NCBI GenBank assembly: GCA_009801015.1
Contig: VHZZ01003949.1
Coordinates: 20,983 to 45,329 of the forward strand
DNA from: Silene noctiflora
Taxonomy: Eukaryota > Streptophyta > Magnoliopsida > Caryophyllales > Caryophyllaceae
Reading direction: 5' to 3'
Length of the DNA: 24,347 nt
Below the pieces are notes generated by a model. The model was not told the origin of the DNA. It saw only the letters and a list, made by a program, of their open reading frames with translations, and made no database searches. The position numbers were made by a program, and so were the translations under genes. Every line of letters starts with the position of its first letter. Position 1 is the stretch's first letter. Shown piece by piece: positions 19,119 to 24,347 of the stretch.

Positions 19119-21376
19119 GTTTCTAACCCGCGACTTTAACCAACCTTTATGTTCATCTACGTAATCTTAATATCCTTTATTTATTTCCATTTATAGTTAA
19201 CAAGAAGCACACAAATTCTTGTTTAAAACTAGCATATCCATCTAAATATAAAACAGGTCAAACAGATAAATGAGACAAAACATAGAATGTCCGGGAAATG
19301 GCAATAAACTTGAGACAACTCTCATCTATTTATATGGGATAGTATTTGATTTATTTTAAACTTAAGATGGTTATATCAATCATAAATGGCACCAACTAAA
19401 GGAAGTATAACTGAATAAGGGAGATCAGAAAACCTGCAATTGTTGCATCACATTTGCATCAGCATCCTGCAGAAAATCACGCACACCAGAAGATAACATT
19501 AAAGCAGAAACTGCATTCAACTGCCTGCCTGCCTGCAAAAGTACATTGATAAGAGAGAACACATGATTGCAACTTGGCTACCCGATTTAACCATTACATT
19601 CCGGCTACCTCCTGGGAATCTCAAGGATCAGGAAAAAAAAAAGTTGTACACCAATTCTTTTGGGTTTTCTTACTTACGTGTCTCTATCATTTCTTTACAT
19701 CTATATCTATAGCAAGTATATGTTGTTTTTCTGTACCTTTTAAAGGGCTATGTGTGCAAAGTAAACATAAAGAATTGGTTAGTAGGGCAAAGTATAAATT
19801 TACAAAGGCATCACAATACGGTAAAGACTCGAGCTTTCTAACTAGCTCACATCGCGGAGTGCTGGCACAATCACAAGCATAACGTCATGACGAGTCAGTA
19901 ACCTAGCCCTCTAATGGACTTGGATAAAATAAATTCTAAACCAAAAAAAAAAAAAAAAAACTTCTTTCAACCATTAATAGCTCACAAATTTCTTGAGACA
20001 AATCTAGGCATGCTTGACCAGGCTCGTTCAGGTCATGAAACTTGTCCGAGATCAAGTCAAGTTCAGAAAATTCGATCTCAAGCTGTTAACAAATCATCAA
20101 TTCTCACTATCGCGCTTACCAACAAAACTGATAGCAAGGGAAATAACAAATCCATTCCAACCACCTCACAAATCACAACACCTGATATCAACTGAAGCCA
20201 TAATCTTTCCTGCTTGAACTTCCTGCGTGGAGAATGGAAAGCTCTCACTTTGAATCACAAACACCGTGATAACAATTATAGGAGGGAAGGGCGGTGGGCG
20301 GGAAATCAAGGAAGGGGATGCAGGGGGACAAGGAGTTTCCCTTCAAATCTTTGAATCAGGCTTACAGAGGGAAAAAAAGACGAACATCCCTTTACTCCCT
20401 TCCATTTCTCATTCATGTCGCTTTTCAAACAAGGAAAGCTTATTTTCTTCTCGTTTCCTCTGCTTCCTTTCCGCTCAAATTCCTTAACCCATACAAAAGG
20501 CAAGAGTGTCTTTAGGACCTAGGTGAATAAGAGAAACGAAAGGGCTCAAACCCTCAACCAGAGCTTGAAAAAAAAAAGGCACATAATAGCTAAAAGCTCA
20601 CTAGCCTGAAGCCCTGAACACGAACAAAACCAGAAATTAATTTCAGATGAAGGGATTTTGGGTAAAAGGAAGGCAATCGAGACAGAAGGGATAGATGCAA
20701 TTTTTCTTGCAATAGAAGAGCGAAAAATCAATTCCCTGCTACCATCCTATCCAAGTGATCCCTTATTCATGTCAATTCCTCAAGCAATAGTAAAGTGAGT
20801 TCCATAAGCTCCCTCATCTCACGAACGAGTCAGTCGAATATGGGTCAGATCAAAATACGGGGAAGAAACAATATCAATCACAATCGCTCTTATAAACCAT
20901 CTATCAACTCACTTTTCACACTACATACAATCATTTTTCACTTCCATAGATCAAAGTAAACCCAAATTCATTTCATGTCCAAGGAAACGCAAATTTCATC
21001 ATGAATCAACAATTCTAGATCATAATCTAATACGGAATATCATAGTACTAATTGAGTCGATATCAATCCGACAAAATGACAATGATCTCATACAAATTTA
21101 ACCCTAATTACACAATGCAGCAAATTCACCATTACGATCCAAAGAACATTAACAAGCATTCAAACATTATCACTTATTGAACAGATCTTCAAAAAGAATA
21201 GTATTATATATAGATCAGTAGACAAAATCACAATCTTTCCTATAATTCAATCGATCTACAAACGCGATCATACAACACGTCCAGATCCCAGCATAATTTC
21301 CACAACAAAATTAAAATGTTTCTGAAAAATTAATAGATTTATAAAGAATTTCCCTCTGTACCAAATCAATCAATTC
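19119..21376. other. Long stretch without a confirmed gene
   Basis: About 2.2 kb downstream of the PRA1 gene. One exon-like block (19434-19532, minus) is annotated separately. A GACGG-type repeat fragment occurs near 19213 and an A run near 19942. Open frames on the plus strand (19574-19882, 19914-20195, 20266-20515) have low-complexity, lysine-rich or unremarkable translations and no start or splice context that would support them. The 3' UTR of PRA1 must lie at the right end. Confidence 0.45.
19434..19532 (-). other. Orphan exon-like block of 33 codons
   Basis: On the minus strand a pyrimidine tract ending TTTTGCAG (to 19533) precedes 99 open bases in phase 0, ended by CAG followed by GTTTTC. 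The translation includes RQLNAVSALMLSSGVRDF then LQDADANVMQQLQ, which looks like a real amphipathic protein segment. I do not recognise the family. No partner exons could be found on either side, so it may be a captured or decayed gene fragment or part of a gene with long introns. Confidence 0.35.
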
Positions 21377-22039
21377 TTATGTACGCGAAGCAGGGACAGT
21401 AGCAGCACCAGCTGCAGCATTTGCGGTCGCACTCAGGAAAGAAAGAAAACCAACAGAAACCCCATTAACACCCTCCTGATCATCAAGAAACAAATCCTCA
21501 GGAATACGAAAAGCGCCATGAACACAAACAATGCCGACACCGATAACAAGCGCAGACATCAACACCGACGCAACGCTGGTGAGAAACACCGCAAATACGG
21601 TGATAACAGTAAGAATCCCCAACGTCTCCTTATCAGAGAATTCACGGTTGAAGAGGATTAACGGTTGGTCAGAGGGTTTGAAGAGGTAAAGGAAGAACCA
21701 GGCGGCAATGACGGCGGCGAGGGTGAGAAGGGAAAACGGGTGGGTGACGAGGGTGGCAGCGAGGGTGAGGGAGATTAAGGCGAGGTAGTTGATACGAAAG
21801 TAGGAGTAGTTTTTTCGGAGACGGGATGTGGCGTCGGTGAGTGATTCGGGTTTCGAGAATGCGGTTCGGTCTGTTAGTTCGGACCAGGGACGGCGGTTGG
21901 TAAGGGCGAGTTTGGTTTGGTCGTGGAGACGGGTTAGGAAGGTGCGGATTGGTGTGGGGGTAGGTTGGGAGGTGGGTTGGGTGGTTAGGGTGGTGGGTGT
22001 GGTGGTGGTTGGGAGGATTGGTGGTGTTGGTGTAGACAT
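21377..22039 (-). CDS. PRA1B: PRA1 family protein, B type
   Basis: A single exon encodes 220 residues. The ATG at 22039 (ACCATGTC context) is preferred over the upstream in-frame ATG at 22156, because plant PRA1.B proteins begin with a short Thr/Pro-rich segment as here (MSTPTPPILP). The conserved block RPWSELTDRTAFSKPESL is at 50-67, followed by RKNYSYFRINYLALISL. Two hydrophobic pairs (about 84-120 and 139-174) enclose the loop FKPSDQPLILFNREFSDKET. HGAFRIPEDLFLDDQE (174-189) matches the conserved C-terminal acidic segment. Family members are small endomembrane proteins that bind prenylated Rab GTPases and act in ER-Golgi-endosome traffic. Intronless structure is usual for the group. Confidence 0.95.
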   Translation of the reverse strand: MSTPTPPILPTTTTPTTLTTQPTSQPTPTPIRTFLTRLHDQTKLALTNRRPWSELTDRTAFSKPESLTDATSRLRKNYSYFRINYLALISLTLAATLVTHPFSLLTLAAVIAAWFFLYLFKPSDQPLILFNREFSDKETLGILTVITVFAVFLTSVASVLMSALVIGVGIVCVHGAFRIPEDLFLDDQEGVNGVSVGFLSFLSATANAAAGAATVPASRT

Positions 22040-22145
22040 GGTTGGGTGGTGGAAGGGAAAATGGAGGATGGGAAATTGTGAAAAATGTGATTGTATGAAG
22101 GAAGGGAATGATGGGGGAAGAGGAGATTTAGGAGGGAGATCTAAG

Positions 22146-22153
22146 TTTAAATA
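22146..22153 (-). promoter_or_regulatory. TATA-like element upstream of PRA1
   Basis: TATTTAAA on the minus strand, about 107 bases upstream of the chosen ATG. It would place the upstream in-frame ATG (22156) outside the mRNA, supporting the shorter protein. Confidence 0.4.
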
Positions 22154-22211
22154 CAAGTAAACGGGTAAACCCGGACGGGTTTGGGTCGGATCATTTTTGG
22201 ATTTGTAAAAA

Positions 22212-22666
22212 TCTCCTATATGTTACAAAATATTAACACACCTAACATATTCCCGCTCAACTAAGCAAATTGCGCTCAACTTGCATATTTATCGGTATAT
22301 TCCTTTTTATTCTATTCTCCAGCTCAAATAATATGAAATGAAATTGAGGATTGCAATCAAATTTTTTATATTCTCGGTAATATTCTCACTAATGGAACTA
22401 GCTTCACTAATTGACGAGTATTGCAAGTATATATCGTAAATACATATGCATATATACTCAAAATAATTTACACAATATTCATCAATCTCGCAATTTTCAA
22501 ATGATTTACACAATTTATTTTTTGTTTTAGTAATATGGAATATGAAGTATTTTTACAATAATGTAACAATATTTATGTATTTTTTTATTAGAAATAAAAA
22601 TTGAAAATGTAGTTTAATAAATTGTAAATCTAAAAATGTCGTGCTGTAGCACGGAATCTATACTAG
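22212..22666 (+). mobile_element. Second non-autonomous Helitron of the same family
   Basis: The 3' end has hairpin CGTGC TGTA GCACG (22640-22653), then GAATCTATACTAG with CTAG at 22663-22666 followed by host T. Its last bases (AAATCTAAAAATGTCGTGCT onward) closely match the 3' end at 12625. The 5' end is tentative: TCTCCTATATG at 22212 after an A. If right, the element is 455 bp and lies just upstream of the PRA1 promoter. The body is AT-rich and non-coding. Confidence 0.65.
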
Positions 22667-23604
22667 TTACGATTAGGTTAGATTAGATCAAGTTATTTCA
22701 GGTTAGGGCCATTTTTTGATCTATTATTATTATCAAGTTTTTTAGGAATAATGGTGATTGTCACATAGGTTCAGGGCCAATAGGAGTTACGACTTAGGGG
22801 TCATGATCAGGTTTTTTGTTGAGGTATCGGGTCGGATACGGGTCGAGTTATTCAGCCGAGTCACTCAAACCAGGTGAATTTTCTGAGGTCAACCCAATGG
22901 TGAAGGAGGGGAGATTGTAATTTGCGTGTATGTTTGTTTTATGTATGCATTAAGAACGGATCTGGCTTTTGGGGAAACCGAGAACAAAGTGTACAGAGTG
23001 CGACTTGATAAAAGGCAATTGATCCGATTTAATTAATGACCAACAATCGTAAACCGACCTACCTCCGAGCTGGGGTCATGACGACGTCCCAGCTACTCGC
23101 ATTTAACCTGTGAACTACTGTATGCGTGTACGGTCACGCCGTATAGAATGAAGGTTTTCCTAGCCTGACTATTTCAATCTCAACATTTTGTGAATCATTC
23201 CACAGCATTAGCATACTGTGAAAGATGATCAGCACAAAGGAGCCAAACACTCTCCCTCCATTACTACACATCGACATTGTCGATATACATGACCATTCGA
23301 CTATTGTCAAATAAGATGATGGGACGGTTTAATATAACATGTTCAAAGTTCTTGTCATTGCATCTTAGTAGAAACAAACACACACATTCACCTGCATTTA
23401 ATCCTCGAATGAATCAGGTCTTCATAAGAACTTAGTATCATCAACTTAAGTTTCAACATTCATCATTTAAACAGCAGAACAGCCGTGAGGCTAACTAATC
23501 CAGTTTAACAATGAAAATAACAGCCTAATAGGTAAGTACGAACACAACCGCCTCAGCTTAGACAATGCCAAAGCCTTGAGTGCATTTTCTCAGCTGAAAT
23601 GCTT
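22667..23604. other. Intergenic DNA between the Helitron and the MDL gene
   Basis: No gene is recognised. The left part has GGGTCGGATACGGGTCGAG words related to the degenerate array at 15345-15605. The right end must hold the MDL 3' UTR. Confidence 0.45.
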
Positions 23605-24285
23605 TTAGAAGGTGGATCCGTTCCATCCGAAAAAGGAACCCTGCAAAACAATTTTAAAACACAAACCACCTCAGATACCAGACAACATTAAATTCCCTGT
23701 GCGATTTTGTGCTTAAAAATAACTTTCACAGTATTTAACGGGGCGCTGTAAACAAATTTTCTGGGTCCGGCACTGCTCTTAGCACCAACCTCACACAAAG
23801 CAACATAAGAAAAGATCATAGAAATAAGGAAGAGTAGCAGGCATAAAGGAGACGGAAGATATTAGGGAGTACAAAGCAAAAACATAAAATTATGAACACA
23901 ACTATTGACAGCAAAGGCTCGTTTACATGTTAAAGTTGCTAGCACTGGTGTAAAGCATGCAAACACTGTGCATTTTCTTGAATGAGATGCTCCTAAACAA
24001 CAGGAAGAATGCAGTAATAAGAAATCGGTGCCTGATGATGATGAGTCTAGCAAAGGTATGACCAGTATGGTAAAGACAACTTGCCTTGGTGTCATAGAAT
24101 TTGATGAAGAAGCGTGACTTGGGAACAGACAGCTTGGTCTCAAGGATAGCGGCAATGGCAGCGCTGAGCTTCTTGTTTGTATCAGGGTTAAGACCACCGA
24201 TGGACACCAGTTCACCATATGCTGCTGGCAGCTCAGTTCCACCAAATGCCATTGGAACTGACCCCTTCAACACCACCATGACATA
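23605..24285 (-). CDS. MDL3: MIF/D-dopachrome tautomerase-like protein, last two exons (partial)
   Basis: Exon 24285-24085 encodes YVMVVLKGSVPMAFGGTE then LPAAYGELVSIGGLN and SRFFIKFYDTK. The final exon 23640-23605 encodes GSFFGWNGSTF and stops. Both junctions are phase 0, and this tail matches the end of plant MIF/MDL proteins, MDL3 by memory. The first exon, with the family's N-terminal proline, lies past the right edge. The acceptor before the first visible exon is CGCAG (24286-24290). The intron between the visible exons begins GC, not GT (AAG followed by GCAAGT at 24084), and ends in TTTTGCAG, so it is a GC-AG intron. Animal MIF has tautomerase activity and signals in immunity; plant MDLs share the fold, with stress roles suggested and weak or no tautomerase activity. 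The tail lacks a peroxisomal SKL ending. Confidence 0.9.
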
Positions 24286-24347
24286 CTGCGACGTCAAGCA
24301 GTCAGTCATGTTAAGAGGAAAGTCAGGGAAACATGGAACGGAAAAAA

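Noticed and set aside
20266..20515. Plus-strand open frames of 73 codons in two frames
   Set aside because: Overlapping frames, no homology, no splice or promoter context.
22040..22156. Upstream in-frame ATG extending PRA1 by 39 residues
   Set aside because: The extension (MYLNLDLPPKSPLPPSF onward) is unlike the family, and a TATA-like element lies between it and the transcript start expected for the shorter form.
21828..22160. 110-codon plus-strand open frame
   Set aside because: It is the antisense shadow of the PRA1 gene, with a Gly/Val-rich translation from the Thr/Pro codons of PRA1.
1..24347. tRNA, rRNA, CRISPR array, viral or bacterial operon signatures
   Set aside because: None was seen on reading; the window is ordinary plant nuclear DNA with intron-bearing genes and transposons. 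No new defence or mobile system is supported.

Overview
The window is nuclear DNA of a flowering plant. It has genes interrupted by short GT-AG introns, AT-rich intergenic DNA, Stowaway-like, hAT-like and Helitron-like elements, and plant-specific protein families. A Caryophyllales origin (beet, spinach or campion relatives) is a guess from the feel of the repeats and is not shown here. The assembly contains two ambiguous bases (positions 324 and 789).

Layout, left to right. (1) 1-2047: AT-rich intergenic DNA with a small hAT-type MITE; a minus-strand gene may leave the left edge. (2) 2048-5170, plus: a complete six-exon TBL-family polysaccharide O-acetyltransferase gene, closest to the TBL33 type. 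(3) 5316-6044, minus: a compact two-exon gene with a BZR1/BES1-type DNA-binding domain and a C-terminal EAR-like repression motif, convergent with TBL. (4) 7140-8295, minus: a DREB2-type AP2/ERF gene with unusual substitutions in its DNA-binding face. (5) 9390-11416, plus: a six-exon gene for a TatB-like protein, best matched to the plant mitochondrial TatB; two further exon-like blocks lie downstream. (6) 11.9-17.1 kb: a transposon-rich interval with a nested Helitron, a 742-bp hAT element with an 8-bp target duplication, and twin 197-bp Stowaway elements. (7) 17108-18106, plus: a second, canonical DREB2 gene with the same exon structure as the first. (8) 18918-19116: a Stowaway MITE with 31-bp perfect terminal repeats, then about 2.2 kb with one orphan exon-like block. 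(9) 21377-22039, minus: an intronless PRA1.B-family gene. (10) 22.2-22.7 kb: a second Helitron 3' end of the same family as the first. (11) 23605-24285, minus: the last two exons of a MIF/D-dopachrome-tautomerase-like (MDL) gene, joined across a GC-AG intron; its first exon lies beyond the right edge.

The genes are not an operon and do not form an obvious pathway. The order TBL33, two DREB2 genes, PRA1.B resembles, from memory, the Arabidopsis chromosome 2 segment At2g40320 (TBL33), At2g40340/At2g40350 (DREB2C/DREB2H) and At2g40380 (PRA1.B2). This is therefore probably an old conserved block into which, or out of which, the BZR-like, TatB and MDL genes and many transposons have moved. All exon joins were deduced by hand from reading frame, splice sites and family knowledge; none is confirmed by transcripts.
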